A DNA stretch of 64,000 nucleotides from Bathynomus jamesi. Taxonomy: Eukaryota; Arthropoda; Malacostraca; Isopoda; Cirolanidae. The position numbers were made by a program, and so were the translations under genes. The notes below the pieces were generated by a model. The model saw nothing but the letters and a program-made list of their open reading frames with translations, made no database searches and was not told the DNA's origin. The stretch is from assembly GCA_023014485.1 (NCBI GenBank), contig JAJOZX010000880.1:319501-383500 (forward strand), read 5' to 3'. Positions 55,501 through 64,000 of the stretch are shown piece after piece; position 1 is the stretch's first letter; each line of letters opens with the position of its first letter.

Positions 55501-55737
55501 CAGGGGGTGACAAAAGTAAAGGACGCCTTTGGTTTTTCCATAGTTTTTTATTTAATAATATAAGTAGGTAAATAAAAAGAAATTTATTTTGAATGAATGT
55601 ATTTAGAATAGCGTTTGTTTCCCCTTCAAATTATAGAAATTTGATACACGTTCTGAAATTCCATTGATGAGCTTTGCCATTTTGTCCTTGAGGACAATGA
55701 TCGATCGTGGTGTCTATTTACTTTTGTCCACCCTCTG
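55501..55737 (-). mobile_element. Tc1-like MITE or 3' fragment
   Basis: CAGGGGGTGACAAAAGTAAA and its near complement TTTACTTTTGTCCACCCTCTG. The interior on the minus strand reads IIVLKDKMAKLINGISERVS, resembling a Tc1-type transposase C-terminus. (CA)n precedes it. Confidence 0.65.
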
Positions 55738-56357
55738 TATTAGATTTTCACAACTGACCGAATGACACTTTAAAAAAAAATCAAAGTTAAATTTGAAGGG
55801 AAACCTTTTTAAAATGTTTAAATTAACCAATTTCTTCATCAACAACTAAAAACCAATTTTTGCCAATAAATTTGTACTCTAAATTAGAGAGACTTTTTCA
55901 ACGTTCATTAAAGTAAATATTAAATGGCTGCCAACCTTTTACGCGCCTTATGAATCTTCTGACACACTTTGCACGTTATATTTTTGAGGCACGAATTAGT
56001 TCGTACAAGTTATTTTTATTCATGTGTGCTCAAACTTTTAACTCTGCTAAAAGAGAGACCTATTATACAGAGCAGAAAGCGTTATTTGCCGTGTCTAATT
56101 AATTTGTCATATACGGGGGATGTTCAAGATAAAGTAGCCCCATTTAGTGTTGTTAAAAGAAATAATGGGATTGCTTTATCTTGTGTCGCCTTAATATATA
56201 TATATAGAGTGTATATATATAAATGTGTGTGTGTGTGTGTGCGTGCGTGCGTGTAGAAAGAAGAGGCCAAAGCGAGCGCCCGCAAAAATGGCTCCCCCCT
56301 TTATAAGAGCCGAAATCAAGGTCTTCGTGGTTCACGATGCCTTATATATATAGTTAT
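55738..56357. other. Anonymous DNA with (TA)n and (TG)n
   Basis: Microsatellites at 56194-56260. No family or gene recognised. Confidence 0.4.
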
Positions 56358-56640
56358 GCGACTCGGTGGTGCAGTGGTTAGCGTCGCTGACTACGAATCC
56401 ATCGGCCCCGGGTTCGAGACCCGACGGCAGCCGGCGCGCAGCAAGACCCAGCTGTTCATCCTTCCACACAATAAAGAAAATGGTTGGTAAATAAATGGGT
56501 ACCCTATGTGGCCTCGTAGTTAAGACGCTGGGCTGCTGATGGGGCGTGGTTCGGATTCCACGTTAAACTGTAGGTCTAAGGTGGAGTGAAAAGCTTGACC
56601 TTCGTCATAATGAACAATTCGGGCGGAAGCTAACAAAAGG
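56358..56640 (+). mobile_element. Bipartite tRNA-derived SINE, copy 2 (better preserved)
   Basis: First head: GCGACTCGGTGGTGCAGTGG (A-box) and GGGTTCGAGACCC (B-box). Linker with CAGCTGTTCATCC and AAATGGTTGGTAAATAAATG. Second head: GTGGCCTCGTAGTTAAGACG and GTGGTTCGGATTCCACGTTA. 3' end GGTGGAGTG, AAGCTTGACCTTCGT, GGGCGGAAGCTAAC, then (TA)n. The 283-bp element keeps both pol III boxes in each head. Confidence 0.85.
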
Positions 56641-56655
56641 TATATATATATATAT

Positions 56656-57918
56656 TAGTGATGTAGCGGATGTCATTTTTTTCACATCCGCGGATGCGGA
56701 TGTTTGATTTCAACATCCGCGGATGCGGATGTCTACATTTTCGTTATTTTTTAGGATATATTCGAGATTTGTTGTGTTTAACGTATATAATAAGTTTTAT
56801 AGAGAGAGCTGTAGCTATAATGTAGTATAATTGATTAATTGTACAATAATTGCTGTACTTTTCCCTGAACATATAAAATAATAGCAAGCATCTAACTAAT
56901 ATAGAAATCAATTAGTGAATTCGTCTGCAAATAAATTCGTTATATTTTGTTGAGTTTCAGCCACAATTAGAAACCATAATTGTGTTACCACGATGCGGGA
57001 CGTGAACCCAACTCAAATGCACCCCACCGTCCTCTTTCCCCAACCTCCACCCTTATAGAAAGAGATCTTTAATTAGCTTGATAACTATTTATATTAAGTT
57101 TAAAGTTTTATTAGGCATATTTATAAATGAGTAATTAAAATAAAGTAAACTAAGATGTTCATCGTTTAATATTCAAACTTAATTATAGGAAGGTTATGCT
57201 TAAGGAACATTAATTTTTCTGCCTTTTCTGCTGCCAGTCTGTTTCTCTTTTCATCATATATTAATCCAGCACTGCTAAATAATCTCTCGCTTGGTACGCT
57301 TGTTGGAGGACAGGCTAAATGTTTCCTTGCAAGTTTACTCAAGTATGGATAGATATTCTGCGTATTTTTCCACCAACTAATAGGATTGTCACATGCAGCC
57401 AGGCGTTTTTCTTGGTGATAGCTCTCGATCATTTTTACTACATCTTTTGACATCGCGTAGGTCTCGTCATCGCTGCTTGACTCAAGAAACTGAGAGAGAG
57501 ATTCTGTGATAGATTTGCTTGTTGAAGGTGTTGGTTCTGTCACTGAAACTTTTATTTTTGGTGGGTGGCGAAGCGACAGATTCAAGAGATTGAAGCTCTT
57601 CAACTGCTTTGCCAAGTGATGATTTAACTCGTTCTAATGTACTAGGTGAAAATAACTTAGCTTTGTAACGTGGATCTAAGTAGGTTGCAAGAGAGTAACT
57701 TCATACAAGAACAGCCTCTCGTCTTGTCGCTTGCATCACTTTTGCGCACAATGAACTAGTTCTATTTATAGTAGAATTTGATAATTTCCGCTTATTAATG
57801 ACGTTTTATCTCAACGGTCCACATCCGCACGACATCCGCAGTCCAAAGTGCGGATGCGGATGCAGATGCGGGAAAATGTGCGGATGTTATGAGGATGCGG
57901 ATGTGACCTACATCACTA
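56656..57918 (-). mobile_element. hAT-E copy 2
   Basis: TAGTGATGTAG and CTACATCACTA ends; flanks are ATATATAT on both sides, consistent with an 8-bp TSD but lying in (TA)n. Nearly identical to 39576-40854 in reverse, including the non-coding 'AGAGAGCTGTAGC' and 'GTTAGATGCTTG'-type stretches, so the two share a recent source copy. Confidence 0.9.
57166..57688 (-). pseudogene. hAT-E transposase C-terminal half with a 2-bp deletion
   Basis: Same motifs as 39802-40326: ATYLDPRYK, PISWWKNTQNIYPYLSK and PTSVPSERLFSSAGLIYDEK. Against the other copy it lacks two bases at the CCACCAAAAATAAAAG stretch (near 57556), which shifts the frame between SVASPP and KIKVSVTEP. Otherwise only a few substitutions. 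Confidence 0.85.
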
Positions 57919-58019
57919 ATATATATATATACACACACACACCGGGTGGACGAAAAATATCATGGACACTTGTTTTTCCTGCAAATTTCAAAGAAATAGA
58001 CGAATAAGTAGACAAACAA

Positions 58020-59725
58020 ATTCTTTCTTCCACGCCATCATCAAACATTCTTAGAAGACACACGTGGTCAAGGAATCAAACAATGAAAACGTCTGTTTCT
58101 TCCCAAAAGGCCCGCGAAAGCAAGCCCTTATCAACTAAAGGACGCATAGGAGGCGTTTCAAGAAATGTCCGCGAAAGTTCCGCGTCACAGAGGTTATATA
58201 GGCGAGTTTCCACTGATACACTTCCTCACTCATCCTCACTCGCTCACCACTTCTCGTTTTGGTCGTCACGTCACACACTCGGCCTTCGTCAGTACAACTC
58301 GTCACATCAACCGCCCTCTGGCTTTCCGCCGGAGGAGCAGCCTGCTGTTCCTTCAAGGTTTTCGATCTATCGTCAAATAAGACCTTCCGCCGTCAGCCTG
58401 CAGAAGCACTTCTTCGAAGCCCAGCGCCGTTTCGACTTCAGCCGGTTTCAGTCCCTCAAGCATCATCTCAACTCTACGCGAAGCGAATCAACACTTGAGG
58501 CGACTGGCGCCCGTTGAACAAACTTCAATGGGGTGGTCAGCGTCACCTCGGGCCTACGTTCTACAAGGTCAACCTTCAAACATCTCCATCTCAAGAGGCC
58601 TAATCGACACGACCAGCGCTCGTTCAACAAGCTTCAATAGGACGGTCAACGACCCTCGAGCCTACAGTAATAGGTCCACCTTCAGCACTTCTTCACCAGA
58701 GGTTTTCATCGTCCCGGTAAGCTAAGTGCATCTTTTCTAAGTAACACTCGTGAAGCCTACATCAGCCTACCGCCAGACGGTAGGCTATACTCCCAAAGTG
58801 TTTAATTAAGCGTTCTAACTGACTCTCGTTAAAGAACGCAGTAGGCCTATTTCCCAATTCAAGTGTCATTCCAAAACCGTAATCGTGTAGCATCATGCTA
58901 TTGTGTTCAATCATGTAATCCACAAATACTTTGCATTCGTTAATTTATGTGATTTATTTAAGCATTCATTATTGACAGCCGAATCCACGTCCCATGTACT
59001 AAACGCACGTGCATTCTTTATATCATTTACTAGGCCCATTCAGTGTTCTACTTATGCATAACTCGAGCCTACCTAATCCATTTACAGTGTACCAATTTAA
59101 CGTGCATAATTTCCATTATCATTTGGCTGCATCATTTTTTCCATGCATAACCTTTAGCCTACATAATCAATGTGTTACATATTCTATTCAGTGTACCAAA
59201 ACGTACGTGCATAATTTCTGTTATCGCAGGTTTCATGTTGTGTTCCATTTTTGCATGCCATTAGCCTAACATAAATGAATGCATTACTTGACAATTAAGC
59301 TCTTAAGTCTTAACCATTTCTCTTATTGGCTAAGCTCCATGTCATCTTGGCATAATATAAAGGTTATTAAATAATTGTTATTCACTATAATTACTGTCAA
59401 TCATTTGTTATTCACTGTGAACAAATAACTTGTATTTAATTAAGAAAATAAATCAAACAATAAGGTGCTTTTTATAACCTTAACAATATTTGCTTGGGTG
59501 TAATCCAAGCTGGTGAGCTCGAAGCAATTCGTATCACTCAGAAATACTATAGTAGGCCCACTCCATTAGCCACTTTCAACCGGTGATACTGTAGGACATC
59601 ATAAATTGTTAACCCAGTTGTCATTATAACAATCAATTTGCGTCAATTAATCACTAGTATTAACTTAATCAGCATCGCCTCATTCGGCTAACAATAGGCC
59701 CACTATAAACTGGTGGCCCCAGAGT
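58020..59725 (+). other. Insert of unknown type in the mariner-like element (LTR-like?)
   Basis: Its first 700 bp are much GC-richer than the surroundings. It has a TATA-like TTATATAGG at 58194-58202 followed by pyrimidine-rich CACTTCCTCACTCATCC. The right edge reads AACTGGTGGCCCCAGAGTG, reminiscent of a primer-binding site after an LTR. A paired LTR, gag/pol and a TSD were not found. A solo LTR plus leader is one reading; open frames at 58083-58725 have no recognisable domain. Confidence 0.35.
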
Positions 59726-59737
59726 GACATAAAACTT

Positions 59738-60660
59738 GCCCTATTGAAATCGATGTTGTATTGGCCCCCTATTTTCTTGAATTACGGCCAGTACTCTCCT
59801 TTTCCACTGATCTGTGGATGACTTGATTTTGTCTTGGGACATCATAGGCCAAATAACCTCAATTCTTTGTCTAAGTGCTTCCAGGTTTGAAAATGGTTCC
59901 CTGCGACCATGGTACACCAATGACTTCAGCTCATTCCACACGAAGTAATCCAGAGGATTTAAGTCGGGAGAATTTGGTGGCCATTCTTCACTTTTTATGA
60001 ATTCAGGAATGTTCGCCATCAAAAAGTCTTGGGCTGCCTTGGCTGAATGAGATGGTGCATTGTCTTGAACAAAAATAAAATCTTCGTTCGGTACAAATCT
60101 TGGCATTCCGGTAAAAGTTCTCCGAGGTGTTCAATGTAATTTTGCGAGTTCATTTTTGTTTTCTGTGGATCAGTAAAGAATAAATTGGTTTTTCCATTGT
60201 AAGAAACACCACAAGATACCATTAATTTCTTGGAAAATCGTGAAAGTGGATGATAAAGACGGTCTGGCGGGATTTTTCGATTTTGAAGTTAATGCATTGA
60301 CTCGGTTTTGTTGATCTGTCGATACAGTTAATGTAAAGTCGGACTCGTCTTGAAAAAACGTGCGTTTAATGTCTGCTAAATTAAATTTCCTGTACAAAAA
60401 ATTACGCCTTTCTAACTGTTTTCCCATGGCATCTTTTGTTATTCTGGGGGTACTCAATCTTTTAAAAGATCCGATTCCTTTACTTTTCATTATTTTGGAC
60501 ACTGTTGCGCGAAATATTTAAATTATTCGCCATTTTTCTCTGCGAAAGATGAGTACCAGGATTATTTTCCTGCGACAACGCATGTTCTTCAATGTACCTT
60601 TCGTTTTCGCCAGTTAAATTTTTTATAATTAAGAAACGGCCAAAGATAATTAACTGAGGT
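59738..60660 (-). pseudogene. DD37D mariner-like transposase (frameshifted)
   Basis: Minus strand from about 60660: LTGENERYIEEHALSQENNP and SQRKMANNLNISRNSVQ (HTH). From 60500: SFKRLSTPRITKDAMGKQLE, RKFNLADIKRTFFQDESDFT (first Asp), then frameshift, LWCFLQWKN/VSCGVSYNGKTNLFF, FIFVQDNAPSHSAKAAQDFL (second Asp) and WPPNSPDLNPLDYFVWNELK (third Asp, 37 residues on). It ends GPIQHRFQ then TAG. DD37D spacing points to a maT-like clade. At least three frameshifts. Confidence 0.85.
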
Positions 60661-60778
60661 TTTCAGCACATAATAACTATACTATTGGCTACATCTTGTA
60701 CTGATTTGGGTGTGTTAGCTTGACTAGTTTGAAATTTGTAGGAAAAACAAGTGTCCAGTTTTTTTTTCGTCCACCCGG

Positions 60779-61145
60779 TATAGAAATATATTTTTTAGTG
60801 TGTGGTGTGTAAGTTGCATGTATGTATAGTGAGGGAAAGGGGGAGAAGAGTGTGTCCGAGAGCATGTTGGACTGCTCACAGGGTAGATAAAACATGGGAA
60901 AGAGATCAGTTAAAGAGGACAGTGACCGGAGAAACGGGAGTTCCAGCACTCCGTCTCCTGCCTAACGTTTCCTACCCTGGAGGACTTCCCTGGTCGATTG
61001 GTGTATACAATATATCTTTCTATATTTATTTATTTGTCCAAAAAAAGTTTAGGTACTTATGTATATTTTTATAAGTTGTTTTAAAGTAAGAAATAGAGGG
61101 GAAGTGTTCCCAAATAAGTGTTTTAGGCAATTAACAATAATTAAT
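60779..61145. other. Anonymous DNA
   Basis: No gene or repeat recognised. Confidence 0.4.
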
Positions 61146-61157
61146 AAAAATTAACCA

Positions 61158-62281
61158 TTATGATACAATTAGTAATTGTTGCAGTAAACAGTGTAAGATT
61201 AAATTAAAAAAGTTTACGCATCTTAACATTCTGTATAGCCTTTGACTAAATGGTGGATCTTTTCTTATAGTATTTTTGCCTACTCTCAATTCAAATATGC
61301 TCCAATTCCCTGATATTGGATAACTTCGAAAACAAACCGCTTTTTTCAACTCCTCCCACAAACACACTATAAAATTGAGATCTGGTGACGTATTGGGCCA
61401 CTGTAGAAGTTTCATTTTTTTCCTTCTGTAACCGAGCCTTTGTTGATTTTGATGTATGCCTCGGGTCATTGTCTCGTTGCAGCACCCATTCCCTTCAAAG
61501 TTTCGGACGTCTCACTGATGTTATCGCATTTTCCTCAAAATATTTGTTGGTATTTCGCGGAACCCATCTTTCCTTCGATTCGAATTAAGTTACCAGTTTC
61601 GAAAGAAACAACGCATCTCCGTAACATGATAGAACCGCCACCATGTTTCTAGTAGGTAAGGTATTTTGTTCCTCGAATGTTTCATTCTTCTTCATCCAGA
61701 TATATCTGTTCTGACTATGCCCCAAAACCTCAATCTTTGTTTCATCACACCATAAAATAATACTGTTCCAGAATTCCTCTGAAGCATCAAGATGTTCTTC
61801 AGCAAACCTCAGCCGTGCTGCTTTATGCGCAGGGCATAGAAATGGTTTCTTCCGAGCAAGACGGCCAGCATATTCATTCTTGCGCATATACTTGCTTATT
61901 GTTTGACGACTTGCTGCTATACCAGCTGTACCAAGAGTAGTCTGCGAGTCTTTTGTCGTGATGCGAGAATCTTTACCAACATCACGTACCATTTTTTTTT
62001 TGTGCTGTTTTAGGAGAAATTTTACGTGGACGGCCAGATCTAGGTAATGTTGTTGTGATCCCAAGATTTCTCCATTTGATGATAACATTGCGAACTGATG
62101 TTATAGATATAGTGAAGCACTTGGAAATTCTCTCGTATCCTTTTCCAAACTTATGAAGACCTATAATTCTTTTTGAGGTCATCTGACAACTGTTTGGAGG
62201 AACCCAAAACTTTTTTTGAAAACGAAAGTAAATTAAGTCAACATTACTGGCATTGCTGTCAAACATTTTGCAAAGAGACAA
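61158..62281 (-). pseudogene. Tc1-like transposase, third catalytic residue lost
   Basis: Minus strand: MTSKRIIGLHKFGKGYERIS and TSVRNVIIKWRNLGITTTLP, RSGRPRKISPKTAQ (paired HTH with GRPR motif); RITTKDSQTTLGTAGIAASR, RLARKKPFLCPAHKAARLRF, NSIILWCDETKIEVLGHSQN (first Asp, W-C-D-E-T-K); MLQRDNDPRHTSKSTKARLQ (second Asp); LQWPNTSPDLNFIVCLWEEL. The usual N-P-I-E-N-L-W is N-F-I-V-C-L-W, so the catalytic Glu is gone. Several frameshifts. No TIR pair was found, so only the coding relic is annotated. Confidence 0.85.
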
Positions 62282-62331
62282 ATAAATAGTTCATCACAAA
62301 CATTTTAAACTTAAGTCGAGCTTTACATATA

Positions 62332-63613
62332 TCAGGTCATCCCATAAGTAATGTCGTTTTTTACGATAGATTAAGTTTAAACTAGTCCTACTCGGTTTAA
62401 GCATAAATTTTCCGAAGGTTATATCTAAGAGATCTATCGTGTTTCGCTACATACTTTACAGACCTTGACCAGTGAAGACGTGTGTTTTCCTTTGTGAACC
62501 CCTCATAAACATGGTGGTATAAGAAGAGCATATCAGGCATATAATGCTTTACGAGTTCAAAAAAGGGAATAGTGCTACTGAAGCAACGCGAAACATTCAG
62601 GAAGTTTATGGCAACGATATTGTGCATGTGAGGAAATGTCAAAGATGGTTTCAAAAGTTTAGGAATGGTGACTGCTGTTTGACAGATGCAGCACGCTCTG
62701 GACGCCCTGCTGAGTTTGATGATGACCTGCTGTTAGCCGCACTTGAAGAAGACTGTTCAACGACTGTCGAAGAATTGGCCCAGAAACTCAATTCATCCCC
62801 GTCCACCATCCATCGACATTTGCAACAACTCGGGAAAGTGCCTAAGTTAGGAAAATGGGTGCCACATGAATTGTCGGTCGACAATCTGAGGGTGCGGGTA
62901 AACATTAGCGCAGCTCTTCATTCCCGTGAACTCCAAGATCCGTTTTTGCACCGTTTAGTGACTGGTGATGAAAAGTGGATACTGTACCAGAATGTTAAGC
63001 GCCGTCGACAGTGGGTTTGTGCCGGAGAACCAGCGACACCACAGCCAAAACCAAATCTTCACCCTCGGAAGGTGTTGCTTAGTGTTTGGTGGGATAAAGG
63101 TGGTGTAATACACTTTGAAACCTTACCACACAACCAAACAATCACCGCTCAAGTCTACTGTCAACAACTGGATCGATTGAACACTGCACTAAGAGAAAAG
63201 AGACCTTCTTTGGTTAATCGGAAAGGAATCTTGTTCCACCACGACAACGCACATCCTCATACCGTTCGGATCACTTGTGCAAAAATTGAGGAGCTTGGGT
63301 GGGAAAAACTTCACATCCTCCATATTCTGCAGACCTTGCGCCTTCAGATTATCATCTCTTCAGGAGTCTGCAAAACTATCTTGACGAGAAACAGTATACT
63401 TCTTTAGATGACCTGCACACCAGTCTTTGTATGTTTTTTTGCTTCAAAACCGCCTGAATTTTATAAACATGGCATTGAAAAGCTTGTAGGACGTTGGCAG
63501 AATGTCATTGATTCCGATGGAAAATATATACTAGATTAAAAAGTTTCAGTTGAGTTTTTTTTTGTCCTTCAAATTCCGATCTAAAAAACGACATTACTTA
63601 TGGGATAACCTGA
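62332..63613 (+). mobile_element. mariner element, nearly complete
   Basis: TIRs TCAGGTCATCCCATAAGTAA and TTACTTATGGGATAACCTGA, both continuing into TGTCGTTTTTTA, flanked by TA (62330-62331, 63614-63615). 1282 bp is the usual mariner length. One transposase gene on the plus strand. Confidence 0.93.
62511..63539 (+). pseudogene. mariner transposase (DD34D), one nonsense and at least one frameshift
   Basis: ATG at 62511 (MVV), then TAA at codon 4 (62520-62522); the frame then stays open to 63407: EEHIRHIMLYEFKKGNSATE, CQRWFQKFRNGDCCLTDAAR, SGRPAEFDDDLL (HTH units), KWVPHELS (mariner WVPHEL), RLVTGDEKWILYQN (first Asp), HHDNAHPHTVR (second Asp). Between 63300 and 63330 the frame slips; another frame holds ADLAPSDYHLFRSLQNYLDE with the third Asp at 63347-63349. 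After another slip, PPEFYKHGIEKLVGRWQNVI and IDSDGKYILD end at TAA 63537-63539. Only these few lesions separate it from an intact 340-residue transposase. Confidence 0.9.
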
Positions 63614-63615
63614 TA

Positions 63616-64000
63616 GTACGTGATCCACATTGCCCAGTAAACATCAGTGATAAAACCACAAACCATTTCATTTATAAGCATCACCAACGGTGCCGAAACA
63701 TTTTTACACGAGTGAAAACACAAAATAGTTTGCCATTTTACTGTAATAGTTAGGAATGTATGAACTCAATAGTACTATGAACTTTGGGAAGGATATAACT
63801 TGAAAAAAAGTCCTGAGTCATTATAAGATTGAGAGTGTATATATATATATATCTTTTTTTATTATATATTTTCGCCTTTCTGTCTGTCTGTCCTTTATGC
63901 AAGCGCAAACCGTTTGACCTAGCTACCAAATTTGGCACGGGAACCTCTTATGGGATGAAGAATGTCAACACAGAGTCGGTCAGCCTGTCTGTTTGTATTA
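63616..64000. other. Anonymous DNA with an arthropod-repeat-like end
   Basis: (TA)n at 63838-63853. From 63873 TTTCTGTCTGTCTGTCC, AACCGTTTGACCTAGCTACC and AAATTTGGCACGGGAACC resemble the 'CTGTCYGTCCG...' interior of Helitrons A-C and the stretch at 51875, but the window ends before any terminus. Confidence 0.35.

Larger units (their letters stand above)
57942..60778 (-). mobile_element. DD37D mariner-like element split by a 1.7-kb insert
   Basis: TIRs of about 50 bp: CCGGGTGGACGAAAAATATC at the left and its complement CGTCCACCCGG at the right, both including ACACTTGTTTTTCC and CAAATTTCAAA. TA follows the right end. The transposase lies at 59738-60660 on the minus strand; everything from about 58020 to 59725 between the TIR and the stop codon is foreign. 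Confidence 0.82.

Noticed and set aside
58083..58517. 144-codon Ser/Arg-rich frame
   Set aside because: No recognisable domain, overlaps frames in other phases of the same GC-rich insert, and may be LTR or leader sequence.

Overview
The window looks like a gene-poor, repeat-packed stretch of an animal nuclear genome. It is AT-rich with long (TA)n, (CA)n and (CT)n tracts. It holds no operons, no bacterial ribosome-binding sites and no host exon that I can recognise. The mixture of Tc1/mariner/IS630, hAT, Merlin, piggyBac, Helitron, Penelope-like and CR1/jockey-like elements, 5S- and tRNA-derived SINEs and many 'ggttaggtta' tracts suggests an arthropod, perhaps a crustacean. The taxon is an inference. 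Almost everything recognisable is a transposable element or its wreckage. Many element edges are exact, because target-site duplications (TSDs) can be read on both sides. Layout: 0.6-1.3 kb holds fold-back elements made from a tRNA-SINE, a Penelope-like tail and an IS630-like 5' end. 2.5-8.2 kb is mostly anonymous, with a 5S-derived SINE, a bipartite tRNA-derived SINE and a LINE tail. 8.2-11.0 kb is a non-LTR retrotransposon carrying two small hAT insertions. 11.8-13.1 kb has a deleted IS630-like element beside a 592-bp near-perfect palindrome. 15.3-18.6 kb has palindromic 'TTAGG-rich' MITEs and two Helitrons arranged tail-to-tail, one split by a DD41D-type transposon and the other by a hAT MITE. 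19.1-21.5 kb has two hAT elements, the first inserted in a LINE tail. 24.5-25.5 kb is a Penelope-like retroelement end with a GIY-YIG domain and a hammerhead-like motif. 25.7-27.4 kb is a CR1-like LINE. 27.6-29.8 kb has 5S SINEs, fold-back MITEs and a Merlin-derived MITE. From about 30.0 to 41.5 kb a single minus-strand LINE has been cut into pieces by Merlin, hAT and Helitron-like insertions that are themselves interrupted; nesting reaches five levels. 43.2-51.2 kb has scattered SINEs, deleted IS630-like elements, a piggyBac relic and a LINE 3' end. 53.8-60.8 kb has tRNA-SINE fold-backs, a deleted DDE transposon, a LINE end, a bipartite SINE, a second copy of a hAT found at 39.6 kb, and a DD37D mariner-like element split by a 1.7-kb insert. 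61.1-63.6 kb has a broken Tc1-like and a nearly intact mariner. The elements do not form a pathway. Their relations are those of parasites and hosts: non-autonomous copies carry the ends of autonomous ones, and SINE tails resemble a LINE tail in the same window. All frame, TSD and pairing statements were read by eye from the sequence; family names rest on recognised motifs, not on database searches.
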